This document shows positions 44,158 to 53,119 of a DNA stretch of 64,000 bases, in pieces; within the stretch, counting starts at the first letter, position 1; each line of letters begins with the position of its first letter. Source of the stretch: Megaera_A sp965233855 (GTDB lineage: Bacteria; Pseudomonadota; Alphaproteobacteria; Rickettsiales; Rickettsiaceae); assembly GCA_965233855.1 (NCBI GenBank), contig OZ247586.1, forward strand, positions 682,001-746,000, read 5' to 3'. The notes under the pieces were generated by a model, which worked only from the letters and a program-made list of their open reading frames with translations, ran no database searches and had not been told where the DNA came from. The position numbers and the translations under genes were made by a program.

Positions 44158-45268
44158 ATGCGCGCTGAACTAGAAAACTTAAAAAACAAAATTGAGCTAT
44201 CCTTAAACTTAATTAGGAGGTCACTTTGACCCGGAAGGGAAAAAGGATCGTCTTCAAGAATTAGAAAATCTCTCTTTAAAACAAGATTTTTGGGATAAAC
44301 AACAAGAAGCTGGTGCCATTTTAAAAGAAAAAAGCATCATAGAAAAACAGCTAAATAGCTTTAATTACATCAATGATGGAATCCTAGAAGCTATTGAACT
44401 TGCAGAAATAGCTGAAGAAGAAAATGACGACGAAATGTCACAGCAAATTGAAAGTGACTTAAATAAAATCGCAGCGACTGCAGAAAAATTAGAAACTGAA
44501 TGTCTTTTTTCAGGCGAAGCAGATAGTAATAATTGCTTTTTAGAAATTAATGCTGGCGCAGGTGGAACAGAGAGTCATGATTGGGCTTCGATGATGATGC
44601 GTATGTATCTAAGATTTGGAGAACGTATGGGATTCAAAACTGAAATTATCAATATAATATCAGGAGAAGAAGCTGGAATCAAATCATGCTGCATTAAGTT
44701 CAAAGGGGATATGGCATATGGTTGGCTCAAAACTGAATCAGGAGTACATCGCTTAGTACGCATCTCTCCATTTAACGCTGCAGGAAAAAGAATGACTAGC
44801 TTTGCATCTTGTTGGGTTTGTCCTGAAGTTGATGAAAACATTGATATTGTCATTGAAGATAAAGACTTACGAATAGATACATATCGAGCATCTGGTGCAG
44901 GTGGACAGCATGTTAACACAACAGATTCTGCTGTACGAATTACTCATATTCCAACAAATATTGTAGCGCAATGCCAAAATGATAGGTCTCAACATAGAAA
45001 TAAAGCTGAAGCTATGCAAATGCTAAAGGCTCGCTTGTTTGAACTAGAACTTCAGAAGAAAATTGAAGAAGCTACTAAAGAAAACGCAAAGAAAACAGAG
45101 AATAGCTGGGGACATCAAATTAGATCCTACGTACTACAACCTTATCAGATGGTAAAAGACCTTCGTACAAATTATGAAACAAGTAACTCATCTGCGGTTT
45201 TAGATGGTGATTTAGACAAATTTATTTCAAGCTCTTTAGCAGCAAATGCTGGAAGCAAAAATGATTAA
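44158..45268 (+). CDS. prfB: Peptide chain release factor 2 (programmed +1 frameshift)
   Basis: RF2, which terminates translation at UGA and UAA. The gene starts at ATG 44158, reads 23 codons to CTT-TGA (stop at 44227-44229), and continues after a +1 shift at GAC (44228) for 346 further codons, giving 369 aa (E. coli RF2 is 365). The SPF anticodon-mimic tripeptide (VRISPFNAAGKR) and the GGQ loop (RASGAGGQHVNT) are intact. Annotating only the downstream frame from an internal Met would lose the N-terminal domain. The self-regulating UGA shift is described separately. Confidence 0.95.
44215..44230 (+). promoter_or_regulatory. prfB recoding site: internal SD plus CTT-TGA-C slippery stop
   Basis: AGGAGG (44215-44220), a 3-nt spacer, CTT (44224-44226), TGA (44227-44229) and C (44230). 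This is the classic prfB arrangement, in which scarce RF2 lets tRNA-Leu slip from CUU to UUU and restores the full reading frame. Confidence 0.93.
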
Positions 45269-45279
45269 AAATTATTACT

Positions 45280-46611
45280 ATGTACAATCTCAAAAATAAA
45301 AAAATTGGTGTATTTGGCCTAGGGGTTACAGGTGAATCAATATATTCTGAAATTATAAAACAGACAAGCAATATTGTCTGCTGGGATGATTCCACTAAAA
45401 ACAGATCATTATTTACTGAGCAAGATAATCTACTAAATATCACAGACAACAAGTGGAAATCTCTAGATATTATCTTTATTAGCCCTGGCATACCAAATAA
45501 TCACCGAATATTTTTATTAGCTAAGGCCAACAACATATTGATTTTATCTGATATTGAATTGTTTTTGCATAACAATATTGATTCAAAAATTATTGTTATA
45601 ACTGGCACAAATGGCAAGAGTACAACAACAGCATTAATTGGTCACATACTTAATAATTCAGGTTTTGACTTCTCAATTGGTGGTAATATTGGATTACCTG
45701 TATTATCTCTTCCAAAACACAAAGTAGGTTATATTTTAGAACTATCATCATTTCAGCTAGATTTAATCAAGTATATTGATCCCACAATATCTGTGTTATT
45801 AAATATAACCCCAGATCATCTTGATAGGCATGGTACGTTTGAAAAATACTGTGAAGCTAAAAAGAAAGCAATTCAAGGAGATGGAATAAAAATCATTAGT
45901 ACAGATAACGAGATTACATTTGGAATATATAATAAACTAATAAAAAATGGGGAGAAAAAGGCAATAGCTATATCTACTAGTAAAAATAAAAACACTATAA
46001 GCTGCACAACAAAATCACTAAATGATGATTTTTATGACGCATCAACCTACAATCTTCCAGCATTATTAAACCTTCCAGGAATACACAATCAAGAAAACAT
46101 AGCAGCATCCTACGCCGTTTGCAGATCACTTGGTATGAAACCTCAGGAAATAATTGAACAACTAAAGAGTTTTAAAGGGCTAAAGCATAGGATGCAAAAC
46201 GTTGGGTCAAAAGACAACATAACCTATTACAACGATAGCAAAGCAACAAATGCAAACTCAGCATCTAGCTCTATTTCTTCTATGAAAAACATATTCTGGC
46301 TAGCTGGAGGAGCTTTTAAAGAAAATAGTCTGGAACCATTAAAAAAATCACTTTCAAATGTAAGAAAAGCCTACCTCTTTGGAGAAAATAAGTTATTATT
46401 TTCTGAATATCTCAAAAATAAAGTTGATTTTGAAATGTTTTATACAATGCAAGAAGCTTTTGCTCAAGCATATGTTGATGCAAAACAAACAAAGGAAGTA
46501 TCAAATATCCTTTTAGCTCCTGCATGCGCATCTTTTGATCAGTTTAAGAATTTTGAAGATAGAGGCAATCAATTTATAGATTTATGCAATGAAAAGTTAC
46601 AACAAAAATAA
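45280..46611 (+). CDS. murD: UDP-N-acetylmuramoylalanine--D-glutamate ligase
   Basis: A 443-aa Mur ligase adding D-Glu to UDP-MurNAc-L-Ala. The ATP loop VITGTNGKSTTTALIGHIL is near residues 106-124. The substrate/metal region NITPDHLDRHGTFEKYCEAK is near 178-197, with the carbamylated-Lys segment following. GLKHRMQNVG and YNDSKATN complete the family motifs. It overlaps ftsW by 23 nt (start 46589), giving the division/cell-wall operon prfB-murD-ftsW-murG. Confidence 0.95.
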   Translation: MYNLKNKKIGVFGLGVTGESIYSEIIKQTSNIVCWDDSTKNRSLFTEQDNLLNITDNKWKSLDIIFISPGIPNNHRIFLLAKANNILILSDIELFLHNNIDSKIIVITGTNGKSTTTALIGHILNNSGFDFSIGGNIGLPVLSLPKHKVGYILELSSFQLDLIKYIDPTISVLLNITPDHLDRHGTFEKYCEAKKKAIQGDGIKIISTDNEITFGIYNKLIKNGEKKAIAISTSKNKNTISCTTKSLNDDFYDASTYNLPALLNLPGIHNQENIAASYAVCRSLGMKPQEIIEQLKSFKGLKHRMQNVGSKDNITYYNDSKATNANSASSSISSMKNIFWLAGGAFKENSLEPLKKSLSNVRKAYLFGENKLLFSEYLKNKVDFEMFYTMQEAFAQAYVDAKQTKEVSNILLAPACASFDQFKNFEDRGNQFIDLCNEKLQQK

Positions 46612-47722
46612 CGTATTCATGAAATGGTGGCGTGGAGTTGATCAGCAAACCATGATCGCCCTATCCATACTTATAGGTTTCAGCTTGATGCTAGTTACAA
46701 CAACAAGTGCAGCCGTTGCTGAAAAAATTGGATTAGCAGACAACCATTTCTCATCAAGGCAAACAATCTTTTTATCTATTGCAATTATAATGGTTATTTT
46801 CTTTTCTTCTATAGAAAAAAAATGGGTAAAACGCATAGGTATTGTTGGATTTATAGTTAGCATTCTATCTCTAATACTAGTAAAATTCTACGGATATGAA
46901 GTAAAAGGAGCCGTACGCTGGATGCGAATTGCTGGATTCTCATATCAACCATCCGAATTTATGAAACCTTGCTTTTCAGTAGTTACTGGATGGATATTAT
47001 CACTAAGATATCAAGAAGATTTTCCTAGTTTTAGAGTTTGTGCAATTCTGTATATAATCGTAGCGGCTCTATTAATAACACAACCTGATTTTGGAATGCT
47101 TGTTTTAACAACAGCAGTATTTGCTGTTCAGTTATTTGTTGGCGGATTACCTATAATTTGGATTTTCGTTTCAGGGGTTATTGGATTATTCGGCGTAGTC
47201 TCAGCATACTTCTTATTGCCACACGTTGCCACAAGAATTAATAATTTTCTAGATCCAGCCGCTAACGAAAACTATCAAGTAGCAAAATCAATATTAGCTT
47301 TTGAACATGGTGGACTTTATGGCAAAGGACCTGGAGAAGGCGCGATAAAACAACATCTACCTGATTCTCATACTGATTTTATTTTCGCTGTAGCCGGCGA
47401 AGAATTTGGAGCTATTATTTGCGTTATGTTAATCGCTGTATTTGCTTTTATCGTACTTAAGAACCTTATCAGACTAAATAATGAAGATGATAAATTTGTA
47501 CAGCTAGCAGCAGTAGGAATCATTACACAATTTGGACTTCAAGCTACTATTAACATGGGTGTCACACTCAATCTACTCCCAACAAAAGGTATGACATTAC
47601 CATTTATTAGTTACGGAGGATCTTCTACTATTGCCATTGCTCTTGCTCTTGGAATGTTATTAGGTCTTACTAAAAAACAAACATCTCTTGTTAAATACAA
47701 GATGAAACATATTGATATTTAG
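46589..47722 (+). CDS. ftsW: FtsW, SEDS-family septal glycan polymerase
   Basis: A 377-aa polytopic membrane protein. The SEDS motifs are clear: KGAVRWMRIAGFSYQPSEFM near residue 109-130, the LPDSHTDFIFAVAGEEFG loop near 257-274, and GMTLPFISYGGSSTIA near 335-350. FtsW polymerises septal peptidoglycan with a class B PBP; RodA is the alternative SEDS identity, but position between murD and murG fits FtsW. It ends in TAG at 47722, 4 nt before the murG ATG. Confidence 0.93.
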   Translation: MKSYNKNNVFMKWWRGVDQQTMIALSILIGFSLMLVTTTSAAVAEKIGLADNHFSSRQTIFLSIAIIMVIFFSSIEKKWVKRIGIVGFIVSILSLILVKFYGYEVKGAVRWMRIAGFSYQPSEFMKPCFSVVTGWILSLRYQEDFPSFRVCAILYIIVAALLITQPDFGMLVLTTAVFAVQLFVGGLPIIWIFVSGVIGLFGVVSAYFLLPHVATRINNFLDPAANENYQVAKSILAFEHGGLYGKGPGEGAIKQHLPDSHTDFIFAVAGEEFGAIICVMLIAVFAFIVLKNLIRLNNEDDKFVQLAAVGIITQFGLQATINMGVTLNLLPTKGMTLPFISYGGSSTIAIALALGMLLGLTKKQTSLVKYKMKHIDI

Positions 47723-47726
47723 GATT

Positions 47727-48815
47727 ATGCATAAAAAGAAAACTATTATTCTAGCAGCCGGAGGCACTGGAGGGCATTTTTTCCCTGCAATTGCACTTGC
47801 AGAAGAACTAGAACAATCAGGCCATGACTTACATCTATTTACAGATTTAAGATGTAAAAAATATATAACAAAAGATTTGCCAGTTACAACTCATATATCA
47901 GCTCTACATATCAAAATGTCTGGGATATTTAATAAAATAAAATCTATCTATCAATTAATCTCTGCTTGCGCGGAAGCTATCATATTATTCTTAAAATTAA
48001 AACCATCAATTATAGTTGGTTTTGGAGGATATCCAAGCTTTCCAGCCATGCTTGCCGCAAGCATATTAAGAAAGCCAATAATTATCCACGAACAGAATTG
48101 CTTCTTGGGGAAAAGCAATAAATTATTCGCAGAGAAAGCTAAACATATTGCTCTCTCATATAAGGAGACAAATAATATTCCAGAGAAATTTAAACATAAA
48201 ATCATCTATACAGGTGATATTATTAGAAAATCAATTAGAAATCTGCCAGAAAAAACAGATTTCAACTCCAAACCATTTAATCTTTTTATAGTTGGAGGCA
48301 GCCAAGGAGCATCATTTTTTACTAAAATCCTTCCAGATACTATTAAGCTATTAAAAGAGTTACACCCAGGTATCAAAATTAAAATAACTCAACAAGCTTT
48401 GGATGAAGATAATAAATCGATTACGGAGAAATATGAATCACTTGGAATTGAGCATAATATACAAAGTTTTTTTTACAATATTCATGAAATATATGAGAAA
48501 ACTAACTTAGTAATTGCTCGCTCAGGTGCAAGCACAATTGCTGAACTAACCAATATAGGACTTCCAGCTATATATATCCCCTACCCTTATGCTGCAGAAG
48601 ATCATCAAACATTTAATGCAATGGCACTTGTAAATGATAAAGCTAGTTGGTGTTATTCTCAATCAAAAACTACACCCAAAATACTGGCTGATAAACTATA
48701 TGAATTAATAAGTGATAGTACACTACTGGAACAAACTTCACACAATCTTTTAAAAAGAAGAAGTAATGGAGCTAAATATTTAGCTGACACAGTTCTAAAA
48801 ATAATTACGAATTAA
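47727..48815 (+). CDS. murG: MurG, lipid II synthase
   Basis: A 362-aa GT28 glycosyltransferase transferring GlcNAc to lipid I. The N-terminal LAAGGTGGHFFPAIALAEEL and the central FIVGGSQGASFFTKILP are canonical, as is VIARSGASTIAELTNIGLPA near residue 262-281. ATG 47727 is chosen; a TTG five codons earlier lies inside ftsW. It is the last gene of the prfB-murD-ftsW-murG run, followed by a 95-nt gap. Confidence 0.95.
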   Translation: MHKKKTIILAAGGTGGHFFPAIALAEELEQSGHDLHLFTDLRCKKYITKDLPVTTHISALHIKMSGIFNKIKSIYQLISACAEAIILFLKLKPSIIVGFGGYPSFPAMLAASILRKPIIIHEQNCFLGKSNKLFAEKAKHIALSYKETNNIPEKFKHKIIYTGDIIRKSIRNLPEKTDFNSKPFNLFIVGGSQGASFFTKILPDTIKLLKELHPGIKIKITQQALDEDNKSITEKYESLGIEHNIQSFFYNIHEIYEKTNLVIARSGASTIAELTNIGLPAIYIPYPYAAEDHQTFNAMALVNDKASWCYSQSKTTPKILADKLYELISDSTLLEQTSHNLLKRRSNGAKYLADTVLKIITN

Positions 48816-48909
48816 GTGCTACAAGTTGCTATTCTGAGTTGCAACTACGCTCATAGTGTGACATTAATTACTAAATAGGATTTTTTCGATTAATTTTTTA
48901 AGTGAAGCT

Positions 48910-49542
48910 ATGCTAAAAAAAGCAATAACATTGACGTTACTTACATTTTTATTAACTTCCTGCGTTACAGGGCCAGAAGGATATCTAAAAAGATCTGCTA
49001 ATAATAAGATATTTGATAGGTACGGCTTCAAAGGTGGAAAAAGAGCCCCTTTGTATAATAAAAGATATATTACTCAAGCGAAGAAAAATATTCTTAACGA
49101 CAACATAGATGATGAAGATGAAGATGATAATGATTATGAAAGTCAAAGTTCATCACAAGAAAACATCGAAATGTATAAAGCAATGATTGATGAGGATCTT
49201 GAAAGAAAAGAAAAGAAAAAAAATAAATCTACTTGGTGGTGGAATAAAAAGAAAAAACAAAGCTACCCTTCTGTAGTAGATGCAAGTAAAAATATAGACC
49301 CAAATATACATGCACAAAATCTTGAGCTTAGAGAAGAGTTAAATCAGATTAAAGCTATGCTTCGTGATACAAAAAGAGATATGGCTTCGTATAAATGCCC
49401 AACATCACAAGAACAAGAACAAAAATCTTCTGATATAAAAAAGCAAGATTTGCCAAGACCCACTCTTGATCGCTCAATCCCAAGAGACCTTCAACAAAAA
49501 ACAAAAGAAATTGTAACAAACGATCACGTGCATTCTATTTAA
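48910..49542 (+). CDS. Hypothetical lipoprotein
   Basis: A 210-aa protein with a lipobox signal peptide (MLKKAITLTLLTFLLTSC, Cys at residue 18), so an envelope-anchored lipoprotein. After an N-terminal Arg/Lys/Tyr-rich part there is an acidic cluster (DEDEDDNDY) and a Lys-rich WWW segment (KKKNKSTWWWNKKKK). A coiled-coil helix (LELREELNQIKAMLRDTKRD) precedes a disordered tail. No family is recognised. It stands alone between murG and an IS481 element. Confidence 0.7.
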   Translation: MLKKAITLTLLTFLLTSCVTGPEGYLKRSANNKIFDRYGFKGGKRAPLYNKRYITQAKKNILNDNIDDEDEDDNDYESQSSSQENIEMYKAMIDEDLERKEKKKNKSTWWWNKKKKQSYPSVVDASKNIDPNIHAQNLELREELNQIKAMLRDTKRDMASYKCPTSQEQEQKSSDIKKQDLPRPTLDRSIPRDLQQKTKEIVTNDHVHSI

Positions 49543-49639
49543 TATAGAAATAATATCATTTTCACATAAGATCAGAATCCATGCTGATGGTAAAAGAACC
49601 TGAGTTTTTTGCTATTTAAAGCACAATCAGAAAGATTTA

Positions 49640-49673
49640 CTGGATTCTGCATCAAGTCAAGAATGACGTAAGC
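49640..49673. repeat. Fragment of a short dispersed repeat
   Basis: A segment reading GGATTCTGCATCAAG then TCAAGAATGACGTAAG resembles the 'gattc...gaatgacg' palindromic intergenic repeats common in Rickettsiales genomes. It is truncated by the left end of IS481 copy C at 49674. Only one copy is visible in the window, so assignment is tentative. Confidence 0.3.
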
Positions 49674-50905
49674 TGTAAAGCTTCAAATTTAATCTGACAG
49701 AGTGGTAAAAAGAGAGTAATATATTTAGTAGTTGAATATATTGCATTTAACCACTCAAACAAGAGATTAAAAATGAGTCAATTAGAAAAAATCATCAAAC
49801 CCAAATTAGGACTTTTAGAATTAGCGAAACAGCTTGGTAATGTAAGTCAAGCGTGTAACGTTATGGGATATTCAAGGGATACCTTTTATCGTTTTAAAGA
49901 ATTATATGAAAATGGTGGGGAAGCTGCTCTACAGGAAATAAGCCGCAAGAAACCTATCATGAAAAACAGAGTACCTTCTGATGTAGAACAAGCCGTCATA
50001 GATCTTGCTATTTCAAACCCTGCTTTAGGGCAATTACGAGCTAGTAATGAGCTGAAGCAACAAGGTGTTTTAATATCAAGTAGTGGAGTTCGTTCTATTT
50101 GGTTGCGTAATGATTTAGAGACAATGCGTAAGCGTCTAAAAGCCTTAGAAGCTAAATCAGCGCAAGATGGTATGATATTAACTGAAGAACAGCTAGCAGC
50201 TCTTGAGCGGGCTAAAGCTAGCAAAGTAGCTCACGGTGAAATCGAGACTGAGCATCCTGGGTATCTTGGTTCACAAGATACTTACTATGTAGGTAATATG
50301 AAGGGGGTTGGAAAAATTTACCAACAAACTTTTGTTGATACATATTCTAAAGTGGCGCAAGTAAAACTTTATACTGAGAAATCAGCTATTACTGCAGCTG
50401 ATATACTAAATGATAGAGTGCTGCCATTTTATACAGAACAAGGCCTTAGCATGTTTCGTATACTCACTGATCGCGGTACTGAATATTGTGGTAAACCTGA
50501 GCATCATGCCTATCAACTTTATTTAGGAATTGAGAATATTGATCACACAAAAACAAAGGTTCGTAGTCCGCAAACTAACGGTATTTGCTAGAGGTTCCAT
50601 AGAACTATGAAACAAGAGTTTTATGATATAGCATTTCGCAAAAGAATATACGGCTCTGTAGAAGAGTTACAAATTGATGTTGATTTATGGATTAATAAGT
50701 ACAATACTCAAAGAACACATTCAGGAAAGCATTGTTATGGAAAAACACCTATGCAAACCTTTCTTGATTCAAAACATATTGCTTTGGATAAGAATATTCC
50801 TAGCTACGTGAATGAGTGTCAGACACATGATACTCAGAACTTATCTGACAGTAATTATGCTGTATGATAAGTAGCTATCTGTCAGATCAAGTGTAGAGTT
50901 TTACA
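49674..50905 (+). mobile_element. IS481-type element, copy C (1232 bp)
   Basis: Third copy of the element described at 11797, with both TGTAAA termini intact. It is the only IS in the second half of the window and sits between a lipoprotein gene and the fliN terminator, disrupting no recognisable gene. Confidence 0.9.
49773..50867 (+). pseudogene. IS481-family transposase with amber at catalytic Glu (copy C)
   Basis: TAG at 50589-50591 replaces the Glu codon of NGICERFH, exactly as in copies A and B. The 272-codon and 86-codon parts are otherwise open in one frame. Protein sequence matches copy B throughout. Confidence 0.85.
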
Positions 50906-50920
50906 TTTAATCACAAAAAA

Positions 50921-50941
50921 AAGCTTCTCATTGAAAAGCTT
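50921..50941 (-). terminator. Terminator of the flagellar operon
   Basis: On the minus strand AAGCTTTTC-AAT-GAGAAGCTT forms a hairpin followed by eight T residues, 53 nt after the fliN stop. The plus strand also ends in a short T run, so it may work in both directions. Confidence 0.75.
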
Positions 50942-50993
50942 CTTTTTCTACCACTAATTTATAAAATAAACAAAAGTAATTTTAATGTTTATA

Positions 50994-51278
50994 TTATTTA
51001 AAATCTTTTTCGCTAATTACTACTTCTGTCAAAGTAACACCTATCTTCTCATCAACAATAACAATTTCACCTTTGGCTACTTTCTTATTATTAACGAACA
51101 CGTCAATAGGCTCACCAACAGTACGCTCTAATTCAATCACAGCCCCTTTACCAAGCTTCAAAATGCTGCTCAGTGGCATTGTTGTGCCTCCAAGTACAAC
51201 AGAAACTTGTACAGGTACATCGTACAGTGCTTCTAGTGTTAACTCTACATTTTCTTCTTCAGCTTGTTTTTCAGCCAT
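50994..51278 (-). CDS. fliN: Flagellar motor switch protein FliN
   Basis: A 94-aa SpoA-domain protein of the C-ring. YDVPVQVSVVLGGTTMPLSS and ILKLGKGAVIELERTVGEPI are followed by DVFVNNKKVAKGEIVIVDE, the complete FliN core. Length is typical of a short FliN without an N-terminal extension. It is the last gene of the minus-strand order fliF-fliG-fliH-fliN, 25 nt after fliH. Confidence 0.92.
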   Translation of the reverse strand: MAEKQAEEENVELTLEALYDVPVQVSVVLGGTTMPLSSILKLGKGAVIELERTVGEPIDVFVNNKKVAKGEIVIVDEKIGVTLTEVVISEKDFK

Positions 51279-51303
51279 ATCTTTATCTTACCTTATTATT
51301 TTT

Positions 51304-52080
51304 TTATGTTGCGCTCTTAAGCTGTTCAATAATTTTATCAATTTCAGCTGTAAGCTGTTCTTGATTATATTCTAACCTAGTCTCTGCCCAATCTAAAATA
51401 CAATCGTCTTTTCCAAGCTTTTCATCTTTGACAATCTGAAAATTCTCCTTAAATTTACTAGAAATTGATTCTGATTGCAAAACTTCAGTGCAAAAATCAT
51501 ATCTATCAGGATGAATTGTTAAAACAATACTACCCTCTTTATAAAAGGTTTTTAGCTTCTCAATCAAACCATTACTAATGATTTCTTCAAAATTTGCAGG
51601 CAAAATTAAATGTAACTTCTTTGCAATGCCAGAGATAGCCGAAGCAGAAACTTTTGTTACCTGTTCATCGATATTTCCAGATGGCAAAATTGAAGCTAAT
51701 TTTTGAGCTAATATTTCTGACAAATCTCCTTTCGAATTACTATCAGCGATTATTGCCTCATATTTAACTTTTGCTTCATCCAAACCTTTTTGATAAAACT
51801 CTTCCTTTATAGCCTCTACGTCAATTTCTACTTTAATTTCTTGAGGTCCTCCCTCGGAAAGCATATTACGAGATTCTAAAGGATCGTCAACATTTTTTTT
51901 ACTATTCCCGACATTTTCAGAATCTTTACTTTTTTCTTCATCAACTATTTTACTAATATGCTCTGAAACTGCTTCAATAATTAGCTCATCAACTTCATGA
52001 TTTTTAGCATGTACTGAAGAATTTACAACAGCAGATTTAGGTAATTCTTTTAATTCAAACTTTTCATATTTTGTCGTCAT
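51304..52080 (-). CDS. fliH: FliH-like flagellar export ATPase regulator
   Basis: A 258-aa acidic protein. The long N-terminal half is disordered or helical. The C-terminal FliH/HrpE-type segment has IVLTIHPDRYDFCTEVLQSE followed by KLGKDDCILDWAETRLEYN, resembling the IHPxD...GDCxIE pattern. FliH binds FliI and delivers export substrates. Position between fliG and fliN supports the call, since sequence conservation alone is modest. Confidence 0.75.
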   Translation of the reverse strand: MTTKYEKFELKELPKSAVVNSSVHAKNHEVDELIIEAVSEHISKIVDEEKSKDSENVGNSKKNVDDPLESRNMLSEGGPQEIKVEIDVEAIKEEFYQKGLDEAKVKYEAIIADSNSKGDLSEILAQKLASILPSGNIDEQVTKVSASAISGIAKKLHLILPANFEEIISNGLIEKLKTFYKEGSIVLTIHPDRYDFCTEVLQSESISSKFKENFQIVKDEKLGKDDCILDWAETRLEYNQEQLTAEIDKIIEQLKSAT

Positions 52081-52099
52081 CTATTTTACCTACTAAACT

Positions 52100-53119
52100 T
52101 TACGTTACAAACTCATCATCATCACTATTAAGTACAACGTCAATTTCACCATTTTCTATTAGTTGTTTTGCAACCGCGACGACATCCGCTCTAGCTGAAT
52201 CAACATCTTTAACTCTAACTGACCCAAGCGCCATTAAATCTTCTTCAATAATTTTAGCAGCACGTTGCGACATACTAGAAAATAAAACAGTTTTAAGTTC
52301 ATCTGGAGCGCCTTTAAGCGCAAGCGTTAAGCGAGACTTTTCAACATCCCTTAGCAATCGCTGAATACCTTTAGAATCTATTTTCACTAGATCATCAAAC
52401 GTAAACATCATATCTTTAATCTTAACAGCAGCATCTGGAAGATTTGACTCAAGCATAGTCATAAATTTGCTTTCACTGTTACGATCAAGGTTATTAAAAA
52501 TCTCAGCTAACATTTCAAAACTATCATATTTTTGAGTCTTGCCAACACTACTAATAAATTCAGCTCTTAAAATTCTTTCAACCCTTTCAAGAACCTCTTT
52601 CTTCACACTACCTAAACTTAATATTCTAGAAATAATTTCAAATGCAAAACTATCTGGTAGATTACTCAATACCTTTGCTGCATGATCTGGAGAAATTTTA
52701 GAAAGTACAAGCGCAGCTGTTTGAGGGTGCTCATTTCTAAAATACAAAGCTAAAAGCTCTTCATTTACATTAGCAAGCTTCTCCCATGTATTTCTACCCT
52801 GTGGGCCTCTGATTTCATCCATAAGACTTGATACACGATCTTTATCAAGAATTTTTTCTAGTAACCTCTCTGTACTATGCAAATTCCCAAGGAACATTGA
52901 ATCCCCTGTTAGCGCTGAGGATAATTGATCCATAACTGAATCTATAACTTCTGGACTCACTGCACCTAAATGCGACATGGCATGAGAAATATCAGCAATC
53001 TCATCCTCGGACATTAAAGAAAATACCTTCGTAGCGTTTTCATCTGTTAAGGATAACAGAACTATAGCTACTTTCTGATTACCTGTTAATTTGGCAATAT
53101 CTTTAGCTGTAACTCCCAT
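52100..53119 (-). CDS. fliG: Flagellar motor switch protein FliG
   Basis: A 339-aa C-ring/stator-contact protein. The middle domain carries the EHPQTAALVLSKISPDHAAK motif near residues 129-148. The N-terminal LTGNQKVAIVLLSL contacts FliF. The C-terminal torque domain includes FDDLVKIDSKGIQRLLRDVE and the MSQRAAKIIEEDLMALGSVR helix. Its ATG overlaps the fliF stop (TAATG) with AGGAGG well placed upstream. Family length is ~330 aa. Confidence 0.95.
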   Translation of the reverse strand: MGVTAKDIAKLTGNQKVAIVLLSLTDENATKVFSLMSEDEIADISHAMSHLGAVSPEVIDSVMDQLSSALTGDSMFLGNLHSTERLLEKILDKDRVSSLMDEIRGPQGRNTWEKLANVNEELLALYFRNEHPQTAALVLSKISPDHAAKVLSNLPDSFAFEIISRILSLGSVKKEVLERVERILRAEFISSVGKTQKYDSFEMLAEIFNNLDRNSESKFMTMLESNLPDAAVKIKDMMFTFDDLVKIDSKGIQRLLRDVEKSRLTLALKGAPDELKTVLFSSMSQRAAKIIEEDLMALGSVRVKDVDSARADVVAVAKQLIENGEIDVVLNSDDDEFVT

